From Planoprotostelium fungivorum (lineage: Eukaryota; Evosea; Variosea; Cavosteliida; Cavosteliaceae), in NCBI GenBank assembly GCA_003024175.1, contig MDYQ01000063.1, positions 1 to 64,000 of the forward strand: a stretch of 64,000 bases of DNA, read 5' to 3'. Both the position numbers and the translations under genes were made by a program. The number at the start of each line of letters is the position of its first letter. Position 1 is the first letter of the stretch. This document shows, piece by piece, positions 45,890 through 57,641 of this stretch. The notes under the pieces were generated by a model. That model worked only from the letters and a program-made list of their open reading frames with translations. It was not told the origin of the DNA and made no database searches.

Positions 45890-46406
45890 ATGAACAGCCG
45901 CATCGCCCTTCTTCTCCTGGCCACCATCGTCCTCTCTTCTGCTTCTTCTCTCACTCTTGTCAACAACTGTGGCTATACCATCAGTGTGTGTGGACGCTAC
46001 CTTGGCCACGTCTTTGACATGCCCGCTTACACCAGACGCGGTGAGACATCACATGCAATGTGACACGACACTCATCTTCTTTATAGGTGTAGACGCTTCT
46101 GGTAACCCTCCATACAACCAATGCGGTAGTGTTCAGGCTGAGTGTGAGTCTTTCGCTACCTTTAGACATCAGCCCTGATTGCATCATGCAGTCAACTTCA
46201 ACGGCTGGGGCAACCAGGACTGTTACGATCTCTCTGAGGTGGCTGTTCGATTCGCTGGTGCACCCGTCACCATCTTTGGACAGAACGGAGGACCTACTGT
46301 ACACTGCAGCGGCTCTCCCTGCGGTGATGCCTACAATTACCCCAGTGACAACAGCAAGAACCACTGCGTTGGAACTGGAGGCAACTACGTTGTCCAGTGG
46401 TGCTAA
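45890..46406 (+). CDS. Small secreted thaumatin-like protein, copy C
   Basis: ATG 45890 gives the same signal peptide and first exon as copy A, with nearly identical nucleotides through the second intron. The last exon differs more: VAVRFAGAPVTIFGQNGGPT, SPCGDAYNYPSDN and GTGGNYVVQWC. A complete gene with the same two introns. It arose by a recent tandem duplication; sequence in the C-terminal exon is closer to fragment B for part of its length (GPTVHCSGSPCGDAY), suggesting gene conversion. Likely extracellular. Confidence 0.72.
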
Positions 46407-46649
46407 GTCTTCTACGCAAGCAGTATCAGCCAAACCCTGATATATAAATTATATATAATCACGAATTATGTTGGTTATGTCATCATCACCTCTCTCGTCA
46501 CACACTTTACCTTGTGTGGAATCTAAAGATTCCGTTATGTCCCTTCTATGTTGATCTCACACATCAGAAGTCATGAATGAGATCACACATTCCATCATCG
46601 AGTTCAGTACATTGAACCAACGTGACATCTCTATATTGAGAAGAAACAT

Positions 46650-48495
46650 TTATTCTTGGGCAATGGTGGTCCAACCTGACCGCTGCTTGTTCTTCTTCGA
46701 CCAACTGAAAAGAGTCAGAACACTTCGACATCACATCCATCTCACAGCTCCAACAGCTGGCATTTGTCCTTGTCTCTGCTGGTAGGTAAGAGTGTCTCGA
46801 TGATGTGATAGACGAAATCGGGCTTGTCTTCGGTGAGAGCTACATCCATCAGTCCATCACATCAACATCACATCATCATCTTTTTGGATGTAATCATCGA
46901 TCGCGATCATCACGAGAGACATTACCTTTGTCTCTCCTGACGAAATCGAAGGCAACATCTGCGTTACGCTGATGTCTCAACTCCAACTTCAAGGTGTCCG
47001 GGCTGGTGGACTTGAAGATGAGGAGAGATCGCTTGGATTTCCTGACGTATTGATATTCCTCGCACACGATCGAATTGTTGGGCTCTTGCATCACCCACAC
47101 GAGGTTCTCTACGTAGACGAAATCTTTCTTCTCCATCCATCGAACGGCCTGCTCGCCATCAGATTCAGAGTGAGATCATCAGATGTGACATCATTAGAGA
47201 TTGCATCATTAGAGATGGGATCACAAGGAGATGAAGATGGATGAGTCGTGTCACCTGAGGTAAAATCTCCTTTTCAACCCAGAGGAAGATGTAACCATGC
47301 TTGATGACAGAACCGATGTTGAGCTTCTCAAGTTGTTGACAAGTGACATAGCCCGGACCTATAGAAGATGAGTAAGAGGAGATAGATTGGCACAGACGAA
47401 CCTTCTCTTCCAGGAACCTGCCAGGGAGGATCGATGAGAACACCCTGCAAATGAGATCAGATGTGATTGAAAGATGTGTCATCTCACGATGAAAGAGTTG
47501 TTCTTGAGCGATTTGAAGTCGAACTTTAAGATGTCGGTCTGCATGTGTTTCGTGTTGGCCATCTCTTCTTTGACCTGCGAAACTCATCGGCATGCGATGA
47601 TGGTTTTCGCGCGGGCTCACGAGAGAAGGATCTACGTATGGCTCGACAGTCTTGGCCCACGGTTGAGGCATGGGAAGAGGGGGAATCCTGGTGAAGGTTG
47701 TCTCGCACGGATCGATGTATTTCGTCTGCGATGCACATCAGATCGAGTCACAGGTGAAGATGGATGGGTGATGATGTACCTTCTTACGGATGGTGAAGAC
47801 GAAACCATCATCAGATTGTAACTCGAGGAAGGATGATTGGACGGGGCGAGAGTTGGAGGATCTGGCAGTCGAGCGGCGGGCTTTACGGTCGCTGCCTTCA
47901 TCGTCATCTCTGAAGAAGCTCTCCTGAGAGTATCGTGAGATGATATGACGAGAGGGCGAGTGATCACCTCATCGCCGACCTCATCTTCATCATCATCGTA
48001 AGCAAAGTCTAACTCTCCCATCAACTCATTGATATCAACGTCATCTTCGTCGAGGATGTTGTCTCTGACGTCTCCCTTGTTGAGCATTCCAATAGAGAAA
48101 GAAGAAGTCTCCTTGAAGAGTGTCTCCAGCTGAAATGCACTGTCAATCGATTGTACAGAGCAATGTATGTGGAATCACCTGGTCTTGATCCAGGGTGGTC
48201 TCTTTCGGCTCATCGGTGGTCTCTTGCTCTTCCTTTGTCGATGAAGTAGATGAATCTCTCTGCTGCTGTTGGATTTTCTCGAGGGCTTCGAATTTCTTCA
48301 TAATCATCTCGGGTGTCTCACTATCATCCGTATAACCAACCCAGAGAGCAGCGCTAAAGAGGATCAGAAAATGTGCATCTCATACACTTGGACATTCAAC
48401 ATTACCTCATCTGTTTGTGTGGGGCCGCCTTACGGCGACTACGGGAACTCTGAGAGAAGATCAGAAGATGATAGACGCAACATGGACCTCACCAT
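46650..48495 (-). CDS. MT-A70 family adenine methyltransferase
   Basis: A SAM-dependent N6-adenine methyltransferase with the catalytic DPPW motif (GVLIDPPWQVPG; codons at 47421-47432). The C-terminal half shows YIFLWVEKEILPQV, FVYVENLVWVMQEPNNSI, RSLLIFKS, LELRHQRNADVAFDFVRR and the end QRSGWTTIAQE. The N-terminal part has SAALWVGYTDDSETPEMIMK, a Gln/Ser linker and an acidic block (INELMGELDFAYDDDEDE). DPPW implies an active enzyme (as in METTL3, METTL4 or ciliate MTA1) rather than METTL14. I cannot say whether the substrate is RNA or DNA. The start at 48495 is inferred: ATG directly followed by a GTGAGG donor, then SSRSRRKAAPHKQM. E2F-like sites lie just upstream. Confidence 0.78.
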
Positions 48496-48503
48496 GTTCT
48501 CTC

Positions 48504-48568
48504 TTTTTGGCGCGCTCTCGTGTGATGCTCTACAATTTTAATTTTTTAAAGAAAGACATTTGGCGCCA
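48504..48568. promoter_or_regulatory. E2F-like TTTGGCGC sites upstream of MT-A70 gene
   Basis: TTTTTGGCGCGC (48504-48515) and TTTGGCGCCA (48559-48568) lie 10-75 bp upstream of the inferred ATG at 48495. Motif only. Confidence 0.45.
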
Positions 48569-48784
48569 TTTTTTTCTCTTCCACAACCTCCCTTGTCAAT
48601 ACACAAACGATGCACCTCCTTCAACGAATGAAAATCCAAACGATTCGTTTTATCGAACTCTCTCTGCCTTGAAAACTTGCCGAGCCCATCATGTCTAATG
48701 TTGGACGTTTTAAATTGCAAAAATGAAACTCTCAATACCATTGCCCTCCGTTCATATCGCCTGCTCTCCTCAGTTTCTTCATCT

Positions 48785-50377
48785 CTACTCTCGATCACCA
48801 GACACGAGCACGCCGTCCACGATGATCTTTGTCCTCTTCTTCATCCTGGAGAACGAGCGACAGATGACCATGTTCTCGATCGACTCGGAGGTGCTCCACA
48901 GTGCCGGTGTGACCCAGATGACTTCGAGGTGTTCTAATGTCACCAGTTTCTCTAATGAGATGGGCCGAGATATCCACAAGAGGGTGATGCGTCTCAAGTT
49001 GGGCATTTTGGCCAAGGTGTTGATGTAGAGGTGAACCTTTGTCGTGTGAGAAAGATGATGTGAGGAAGATGATGTTGATGTGTGATGCGGTTGATATTGT
49101 GAGTGTTTTCGTATGAAACGTTGTCGGTGGTGTAATTGATCTTTATGGCGCTGGTGTCAATGATGATGTCGATGCTGTTGAAGATGTTCGGGATGAAGAG
49201 ATGATTGATGATGCATGACGATCGTCCCACCTGATCGACCAACGTGATCTCTGTCAACTGTGGCAGCTTCAAAAGGGGCTCCAAGTCTAATTCTTTCGGT
49301 CCTGGCCAGAAGTGTATCTGTCTCAGGTTCTTAAGCCCTCCCAGGATCTCCACCCCGGTCTGGCTCATGCCTCCGTCCAATAGAAACGACTGCAGAGTCT
49401 CAATCTCAGCCACAGGTCTCAAATATTCGTCGTCAAATTCGTGCCACGTGAAGTAGAGAGACAGAGTGAGCCGCACGAGGGGTAGTCTTCTTATGGCCCA
49501 CAAGTCTGGAACTTCCGTGTAAGAGATGTTCAGTTCGGTGAGACATGAGAGATCGGCGAGAGGTGCCATGTGCATCTTCCATTCGGTGTTGAAGATGGAT
49601 GATGTGCGGGAACACTCCAATTGGAGGGACTTCAAGCGAGATTGATTCAGTGTGATCAACGGAAGAGTCTGAATGTGTGAGGAATGGAGATGGATGGGTC
49701 TCACTCGATCGGGCTCATGAAGATTCAAGAGGGTGAGATGTTCGAGAGAGTCCATGTTTTGGAGAAAATTGAGAGGTTGTTTCGAGTGTTGAGAGAAGTC
49801 GATCTTTAGACCTAACATGGAATGGATGAGTCACAATGTTGGAATGGGTACATCAGATGGTGAACAGAATTTGTGTGACTCACCTCTGAGATTCTCCCAT
49901 TTCTCATGATAAAGTTGTTGAAGAGCTCTCGTATTACCAAACATGGCTGATATTCCATCGATTGAAATAGAGATTCTAAAAGGGATCAATCAGTAAAAAT
50001 GAAGTAGACATGTATATTACCTTGGCCACGGAAGTAATCTTCTCATCTTTTCCAGATACCTCTTCAGATTGCGAACTTGAAGCCACCGATCGCGAGCTAG
50101 ATTGTAACTGACAACCATTTGATACATGGTAGTGCATGTACCGCTGATCGCTGCGTCAATATGATGGAGGACGTCTAAACATTTAGAAGATCATTCACCT
50201 GGCCAGCCAAGCGACTTCAGATTCTACATCCAAAATCAACAACAAGAGGTCGAGTGGAAGAGATAATAGGAGACAACCATCACACGGATCCTCTTCGATC
50301 GTCACACCCTCCCTCTTCGCTTCCGCTGTTGTGCTCGCCTTGCCGCTCAGACCCAGACGAGAGAACACGGCTCGCAT
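48785..50377 (-). CDS. F-box/leucine-rich repeat protein
   Basis: ATG 50377 (upstream in-frame codons lack ATG). After a basic N-terminus comes an F-box-like segment (LLLSLPLDLLLLILDVESEV, then NLARDRWLQVRNLKRYLEK). Leucine-rich repeats follow across several exons: SLEHLTLLNLHEPD, LPLITLNQSRLKSLQLE, LSCLTELNISYTEVPDLW, IETLQSFLLDGGMSQTGVEI, LGGLKNLRQIHFWPG, LPQLTEITLVDQVG and LEKLVTLEHLEVIWVTPALW. Likely a substrate-recognition subunit of an SCF ubiquitin ligase. An intron near 49030-49220 is A/T-rich and partly open. Confidence 0.68.
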
Positions 50378-50533
50378 GCGTCTTCGTTTGCCAAGAAGGG
50401 AACGTAAAACCCTGTAGAAACGATCTACAACTTCTTTATGTCCGACACAATGCTCCACATCATTTCCCTCGTTTCCACAAAGTTCGTTGCGAACTTACAC
50501 AAAGGGAGCAAAAGGACCAGGTTGGGCAAAAAT

Positions 50534-50615
50534 CGACACCTACAGGACTCGAACCTGTGCTCCCGAAGGAAGTAGATTTCTAGTCTACCGCCATAACCAA
50601 CTCGGCCAAGGTGTC
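50534..50615 (-). tRNA. tRNA-Ser (AGA), copy 3
   Basis: 82 nt, identical to the copies at 28970 and 39861, with a minus-strand T-run immediately 3' (plus-strand AAAAA at 50528-50532). It sits in the 5' flank of the F-box/LRR gene. Confidence 0.95.
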
Positions 50616-50913
50616 TTGTTGTAATATTCGTTTGTTTATTGAGGAAATTCATATACTGCTGCACTTCGGTAGGATGTACCCTCCTTATCATATACCGCAG
50701 CGACTCTCACGTATCATTCATCATCGCACTGGACGATTGCAGTGAACGACACTTCTCTTATTTTTGAAAACAAAGAACTCACACCTTGTGGGATGTCATC
50801 GGGTGATATTTACCTTGATGGCGATTGTATGACGTCATCATCGTATCATCTTCCGGCTGGTTTGTTAGTGCTGCACATCACAAAATCTACAGACAACACA
50901 CAAGTTCAACAAC

Positions 50914-51758
50914 ATGGCATCCAATCTGATCACGTTTTGGTGGGGAAGCGGCTCACCCTACGCATGGAGAGTTCAGATCCTTCTCGGTGAGAAGGAGTTG
51001 CAGTACCAATCCAACCTCCTCTCATTCGCCAATGGAGACACAAGGACACCCGAATTCAGACAGCTCACCCCTCGTGGCAAGGTCAGTTATAGATCTATAA
51101 GCGATCGATCGAATCATGTATGTATGTATGACTGATGTTCCGTTAGATCCCAGTCCTTCGCGACGGCGACGTGGTTGTCTATGAGTCCATGGCCATCCTG
51201 CAGTACCTTGAGGAGAAGTATGGAAAGCTCGGACCTAAGGAGGGTGCCGCTCGTGCTCTCGTCTTGACCAGAGCCCAAGTGAGTCGAAGAGATGGAGAAA
51301 TGGAGAAGCTGAATGATGTGAACAGGAGGCTCTCAACTACATTGCCGACGGCGCCACCAAAGTCGCAGGCTTCTGCTGGATGGGAAGAGGAGACAAGGCA
51401 GCCGTCACCGAGCAAGCCAAGGCTCTCTTGGAGGAGTTGAAGAGGTGAGTTGATGAAAATCATCGAATGACGTCGAATCAATCATTCTCATTTCAACTTC
51501 AGATGGGAACAGATCTTCCAGACTTCTTCTTTCGCCGCAGGAGAAGACTTCAGCGTCGCCGATGCCGTCTTGATTCCCTCTCTCTTGTCCTTCGATCGCT
51601 CTGGAGTCAAGTTTGACGCTCACGGTCTGCCCAAGCTCCAAGAGTACGTCGAGAGAATCCGCACGAGAAAGAGTGTCGCCGACAGCGTTCCCCCTCACTG
51701 GAAGGAGACTGCAGGAAACACCAAGATCGCCGACTTCCTCGCTGAAGTGGCCAAGTAA
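50914..51758 (+). CDS. Glutathione S-transferase
   Basis: Soluble GST conjugating glutathione to electrophiles. ATG 50914 gives MASNLITFWWGSGSPYAWRV, a thioredoxin-like N-domain with Ser in the likely activating position (GSGSPYAW). It continues TPRGKIPVLRDGDVVVYESM, AILQYLEEKYG, the cis-Pro loop (KIPVL) and the ES glutathione-binding pair. The all-helical C-domain follows over three further exons: EALNYIADGATKVAGFCW, FAAGEDFSVADAVLIPSLLS (N-capping SVADA) and LQEYVERIRTRKSVADSVP. About 220 residues, the normal length. Three short introns. Confidence 0.88.
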
Positions 51759-51911
51759 ACAATGAATCGATCGTAGACGGAAGCTCATCTGTTCGTCGTG
51801 ATAGATGGACACTTGCGGTTGTGCATGTAATGATGTTCGTGGTGTGTGAGATGAACGTTAAAAATCGAATTTAAACTTGGGGTTTGTCCACGTGACTTGA
51901 ACAGATTAGAG

Positions 51912-53676
51912 ATGCGATTCCTCTTGCCATGCATTGCGATCTGTCTGTCCTTCTATCTGACGTATAAGGGAGACGCGGGTCTCAGATACTTTCGTAATCT
52001 CTTTTCCACTCGTGAAGCTCATCACATCGAAGGTGATCGATCATCTGAGCTCCCCCTAATTATTTTCAGTTCAGAGGGAATTATCTGATATACCTTCCAA
52101 ATATCTGCCGTGTGATGGAAATCATCTATACACCGAATCGAGCTGTCGTCAGATGTGAGGAGATAGACACACAGATCGACAGACTGAACCTCTTTTAGGT
52201 GTCTCTCTTCTGCTTTGAAAACACTTCAGGCAGAGAAACCATTGGATTGGCTGGTCGACGAGATATCATGTCACTCTTGTCCCCATCACAATCGGTTGAG
52301 AGATCCTCTATTCAGTTTCGTGAAGAGCCAGCATGAGATGTGGATGTCAGTCCACAGCGAAGAGGTAAATATACATAATGTCTATTCAGAACACCGCCAC
52401 TCACCTTATCCATCAGCGATCAGAGGACAAAACTGCTGTGCAAGTGGGTGAGTTGTGTCATCCCCGGGGCCGATCTCAATGTTGATGTGATCATTTAGAC
52501 AAAAAGTCGATCAATTGGGGAAAGATATTAGACGCAGGGACTGGTGTCTACTCTTTCAAATGGTTGAGGTGACCCGATCTCTTTGGTTCATGACGATCTG
52601 TGGTGGCTGATGCAGATTCACAGGTGGTTCTCATCCGAGATGGTAGTTGGAATAACGGCCAGCTCAGCCATGAGAGAGTCTATCGAACAGAATGCGTTGG
52701 AATACATCAGGTGATCTACATCATCATTGCATCATGGACCATCACTGATCTGCCTTCTGTAGACCGCAAGACAAACTCGTAGTCGGCAATTGGATGAACG
52801 GAAAGAAGATGGAAGAGTTGAATGGCATCCAATTCGATTTCGTCCTCGCTGATTACCTCATCGGTGCAATGGAAGCTTTCTCTCCATTCGGTCAAGACGA
52901 TTTCTTTGAAAAGGTGACGATCTACAACGTTGTAGACGGAGAAAATCCGATGATTTCTACAGGTCAAGCCGTACGTCAAGTCGAGGTTGTACGTTGTGGG
53001 TATGGAGCCATATGGTGTCCCAAATGATTGGGCCGCGGGAGAGAGTGTATATCACGCGAGAGAAGGTAGAGATGGAGAGACGATGGCCATGGAGATCGCG
53101 ATGAACATCATGCGATTGAGAGATGTCATCATCATGCTGGTCGGGGAGAGATACTACAGGTGACTCCAAAGACAATCTCAATTCGGCGCATCTTCACCCA
53201 AGATCTTCTCGCCCATCGATCGCGATCGTCATCCATCATCCATCGTCATCACTCCATCGTCATCTGACGCACTTTAAGAGAGTATCCATCCGAATGGATC
53301 GTCAAGAGTCTCCAACGACACGGCTACATCGTCGATGAAGTGAGGCTCTTCCCCATCAACTGGGGCAAGAAAGCCCTATTGGGTCAGCTCGAACTGTCTC
53401 TCAACAAACTGCGGACGTATGCAAAGTCAAAGTTCATGGTCACCGAAGGCGCCACGATGAGTTTGATCGAGAGCATGGAGAGGCAGATAGAAGAGATGAG
53501 GATACTTTTAGAGGTGGTTTCTGCTTCATCGGTTGTAGCTGAAGCGTGGGCAGGCAAGTGCGGTGGTGGAGAACCACGGAGTCTGTTTCGGCATGGACTG
53601 GGTGAGGGATGTGGAATGATGTGGAATGACATCATGAAAGGTGGTGGTAGCACATCTGAACGGGACGAAGAGTTAG
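51912..53676 (+). CDS. Putative class I SAM-dependent methyltransferase with N-terminal membrane anchor
   Basis: ATG 51912 gives a hydrophobic start (MRFLLPCIAICLSFYLTYKG), a signal anchor or signal peptide. After a linker with Cys/His (SCHSCPHHNRLRD) comes SAM-binding motif I, WGKILDAGTGVYSFKWL, then VVGITASSAMRESIEQNALE, KLVVGNWMNGKKMEEL and FDFVLADYLIGAMEAFSPFG. Later segments include YVVGMEPYGVPNDWAAGESV, LRDVIIMLVGERYYREYPSE, LQRHGYIVDEVRLFPINWGK and VVENHGVCFGMDW. Several introns; one holds the palindrome at 52921. The first two introns were not fixed with certainty. Substrate unknown. Confidence 0.6.
52921..52936. repeat. Introner-type palindrome, methyltransferase intron
   Basis: Perfect TCTACAACGTTGTAGA 7 nt after the donor GTGACGA; the intron ends TTTCTACAG. 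Confidence 0.85.
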
Positions 53677-53911
53677 GCGCTCGAATAAAGAAGAGAGTAA
53701 CGAGATGGATGCTTCCGTTGGTCTTTGGAAGCCTGCGACTTACACATGTCTCCGTTTGTAACTTGTAGGAGGAACAAACCGAAATTTCGTGATAATTTCG
53801 AGCAATTCTAGTCACTGTGACAGCTGTAGACGACAGAGATAGGATGACCCAGTCACATAAGTCGTAAATGATTGATTCAAGCCAAAATCCATTTTCAACC
53901 AACACCAACAC

Positions 53912-55965
53912 ATGGACGTCCTACCGCAACCCTACATCTTCATCACTTCCATACTCATCCTCTTTGTGGCCTTCATTCTTAACGCAAGCAGGCTCAAACA
54001 CAATGTGAGTATAAGCTCTTTCAGCATGTGATGCGACGCTGACGTGCGCTAGGCTAAAATACCATTTGTAGGAGCGACCGGACCATTTACCGCATGGCTA
54101 GCGCCTTACCTCTTTCTCACAAGAGCTAGAGAAACTGTTCTATCTGCATACAAGAAGGTGGTGGTTGATGGTGTCTCGCAAGCCTCACACCTCTCCAGCA
54201 CAAAACCTTTCAAGTCCCTGATATGAAGAGGCGCTATGTCATTCTGACCGATCAGAAGATGATCGAGGAGTACAGAAGGTTCCCCGACGAAGTTGCCAAC
54301 TTCATGCCAGCCATGGAGGAGGCATTCGAATTCCGATTCACGATTGGGGACGATGTGCTGAACAACATGTGGCACACTGAAGTCATCCGAGGGAAGCTCA
54401 CTCGTTCGATACCGGGTACATGAGGATTCTCTATGCTTTAACTTTCTCCATGTGATCTGATATCATCATCATATCGGCACCTCTTTCGTGCGTCATGTCT
54501 GAAACAGAGCAGCCCTCTTTGGTGAAGTCACGGACGAGATTCGGGTCAGTTTCGCGTCTCACATCCCCGCCGAAACCGGTGGCGATTGGGTAGCCGTACC
54601 CGCCCTCGATACCATGATGCAGATCGTGTCTCAAATATCGAATCGTATCTTCGTAGGTGTTCCATTGTGTGAGTCCATCGTTCGTTCGGTCCATCACATC
54701 AGATTGCCACCGTCACCGATTGACATTGTCAGGTCGAAATGAAGAATGGAAGAAACTCAACATCGAATACACGACCGAGATCGGAATGGGAGCTCTCTTT
54801 CTAGGATTCTTTCCTGCTTTTCTTCGCCCGTGAGTCCTCCCATCACGATCGCATGATGTGTTCCCGTCCATCATCTCGTTCTGAATTTCGATCAGTTATG
54901 CCGTCAGACTACTCCCCGCCCTGAAGAACAGTGAGATGCTGGGTCAGAAACTGTTGCAACCGCTGGTAGAACAGCGAATGAGAGATCTGGAGGAAGGGTC
55001 GGGTGAGAGACCGAACGACCTTCTCCAATGGCTGTTGGAGCACGCACGGGAACACGCACCGGAAGACTACAACTTGAGAATGATCACACTGAGGATGTTG
55101 TCCGTCAATTTCGGGGCGATCCACACCTCCAGCATGGTGAGTCTCTGTCATCATCATCTATCGTCATCATCATCAACTTTCATCACCGCACGTTTTTTAA
55201 GACATCGTGTCATCATCACAAAGACTCAACCTCTCGTCAGAGTTTCACTCAAGCTCTCTACACTTTGGGAACCCGTCCCGATTGGGCAGAAGCCATGAGA
55301 CAAGAAGTCCTGCAAGTTACCTCTGAACACGGCTGGTCGAAACAGTCGATGAGTCGCATGAGGAAGCTGGATTCTTTTCTGAAGGAATCACAACGCGTGA
55401 ACGGAATCATCGCCCTCACCATGGACAGGAAGGTGATGAGAGAAGAGGGCGTCACCTTCTCTGATGGAACGCACGTGCCTCACGGACATCACATTGGTGA
55501 GATCGTCACAAGATCGGATGTTGATGATGTGAAGGTGTCGCGAGTGCGGCGATTCACATGGATCCAGAGATATACGAAAACCCCGAAGAGTTCAAACCCT
55601 TCCGTTTCGCAGACTTACGCGATGAAGAAGGTGATCCAAGTCACACGATGGTGCATGAGCTGAAGAACAACAGGAGAGGGAGCGAAGCATCAGATGGTCG
55701 CCACGAGCACGGAATACTTCCCCTTTGGACACGGAAAACACGCATGGTGAGACATCATGTCTTCTCGCACGTCTGATCGACTCGCAGCCCCGGCCGTTTC
55801 TTCGCTGCGAACGAGTTGAAGGCCATGTTGGCTCACGTTCTATTGACTTACGACGTGAAGACAGAAGGAGGAGTGAGGCCAGATAACCTGTGGTTCTCTA
55901 TTCATTGTATTCCCAATCGATCTGCCAAGATTATGTTCAAGAGAAAGAAGGAAGAGGCGCGATGA
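53912..55965 (+). CDS. Cytochrome P450, fungal-like
   Basis: ATG 53912 gives an N-terminal membrane anchor (YIFITSILILFVAFILNA) then KIPFVGATGPFTAW. The I-helix segment is VNFGAIHTSSM, resembling the xAIHTTS form of fungal ent-kaurene-oxidase-like P450s. The K-helix ExxR is in FLKESQRVNGI, and the PERF-like segment is FKPFRFADL. The heme-binding loop is FPFGHGKHACPGRFFA with the axial Cys. The protein ends FKRKKEEAR at TGA 55963. About ten short exons. Predicted ER-bound mono-oxygenase; substrate unknown, perhaps a terpenoid or lipid. Confidence 0.88.
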
Positions 55966-56167
55966 TGACGTGTGTCACTGTAAACCACTTATAAAATATA
56001 CGAAGGTTTAAAATGTACCTCTTGTCGATGCACGAGGCGTGAAACTGAAAAGTGTCTGACGATCTAAAGTGTACAAGAAAGACACCGACGCCAAACAACC
56101 TGCACTCTGAATCGTATCCGTCACATCCTCTCAACGATTCTACTTATTTTATCACATGGATCATGCC

Positions 56168-57322
56168 TTATAGAAGGACAAGATGTAGTCCCTCAGTCCA
56201 ACCGAATTCGACGGTTTCCACCCCAATTTCCTCGCGTTCTTTCCTCTCACGCGCGAGTTGCTGCCCAGCGCATGAGTCACCATTCCATCTCCCTCCTCGG
56301 CCACGGCTTCAACAGGGTCCCACGGCGTGATGCCCTGTACGTACGTAAGTACGCACGGAGATCTCGACGAAATGTGTCACCTTGAGTCCCTGGGCCTCCG
56401 CGATGTGTTGTGCGATGTCTTTAAAGTTGCTCTCGCCCGATTCTGCAAAGAGGAAGATGGAGCTGTCAATGTCAGACTGTATAGCGGTTGCGTAGAGTTC
56501 GGCCACATCTTCTACGTGCACGGTGGACCACACGTTGAGTCCATCACCCACGTGAACGCCAGCCCCCCGCCTGCGATGATGGTGAGAGGTGGAGACGATG
56601 ATGCAGATGCAGATGCAGATGGATGTCGTTTGATATGAACGCACTTTTTGGATTGGCGGACGAGAACTGGGAGTTGAACAGACTCTTTCGCGAGGCCGGT
56701 GCCGACGCCGTAAATGAGACAAGGGCAGATGACGATGGCCTTGACGTTCTTCTTATCTGCCTCGCTCAAGACGAATCTGTCGATGCCAACACGGGCTTCC
56801 TTGTCTGTCGCACCGTTTAGACATACACGTCGATGTGATTCGTCATTCACCTGAATGAACTTTGAAACCCTCCGTATCGTCATCAGAATAGATGGCTTCG
56901 GAGTACTTTCCGTTGGCTGCGTCTGATATGATGCTGCTCCCACTCGTGTGGATCAACTTCTTTCCAGTTCCTTGTAGAGATTCGATCAGCAACTCGGCCA
57001 CCTTCCTGTTGTCCGCGTCGGCCGTGTTGATGACGGCATCCACCTGGTGAAAATCAGTGTCAATGTGTTACGTTGAAAACACCACACACCTTCTTTGCCG
57101 TTGAGATGATGAGGTCGTGGTCTTCCAAAGAGCCCAATACGGGCTCGACTCCGAGTTTAGACAGTGCATCGGCTTTGTCTTGTGTTCTGACTAGTCCTAA
57201 AATCTATTACAGAGGTCAGTGCATGGTGTTCAGGTGGACGGTACCTGATGTCCGTCTTTGAGAAGACGGTTGACGACACTTCCTCCAATGTAACCCGTAG
57301 CTCCTGTGACAAAGATTCTCAT
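56168..57322 (-). CDS. NAD(P)-dependent epimerase/dehydratase-like Rossmann protein
   Basis: ATG 57322 gives MRIFVTGATGYIGGSVVNRL, with the GxxGxxG nucleotide-binding loop. It continues LGLVRTQDKADALSKLGVEP, GSLEDHDLI, VDAVINTADADNRKVAELLI, LIHTSGSSIISDAANGKYSE and IVICPCLIYGVGTGLAKESV, then VWSTVHVEDVAELYATAIQS, which carries the HVEDVA motif of atypical extended short-chain dehydrogenases. The active-site Tyr of the YxxxK motif is not evident. Seven or so short exons, convergent with the P450. Probably a cytosolic oxidoreductase of the NmrA/SDR5-like group. Confidence 0.82.
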
Positions 57323-57641
57323 TGTGTTTGTTATTAGCGTTGTTCGATCTTTGTTGTGGTCTGCTTCTGCTTTGTATTGTGTGTTGTTGGCACTGATGTC
57401 GTGGGTGATGACGAGTGTAAACGGGTTCGCGACATCTTGCGACTCAAATATTTTCTACAGCTCTCCTCTTGTAGGCTCATCTATGAGAATGATGGAGAAC
57501 GAATAATGTCTATGTCTGTGATGGTTTGGAGGTGAATCCGAAGAAAAGGTTGGCGCATCTCTTCCAGGTAAAAGCGTTGTAGATGTACACGTTCAGCGAA
57601 TGACGAAAATGAAGGCGGGAGAACGAACAAATAACATCATC

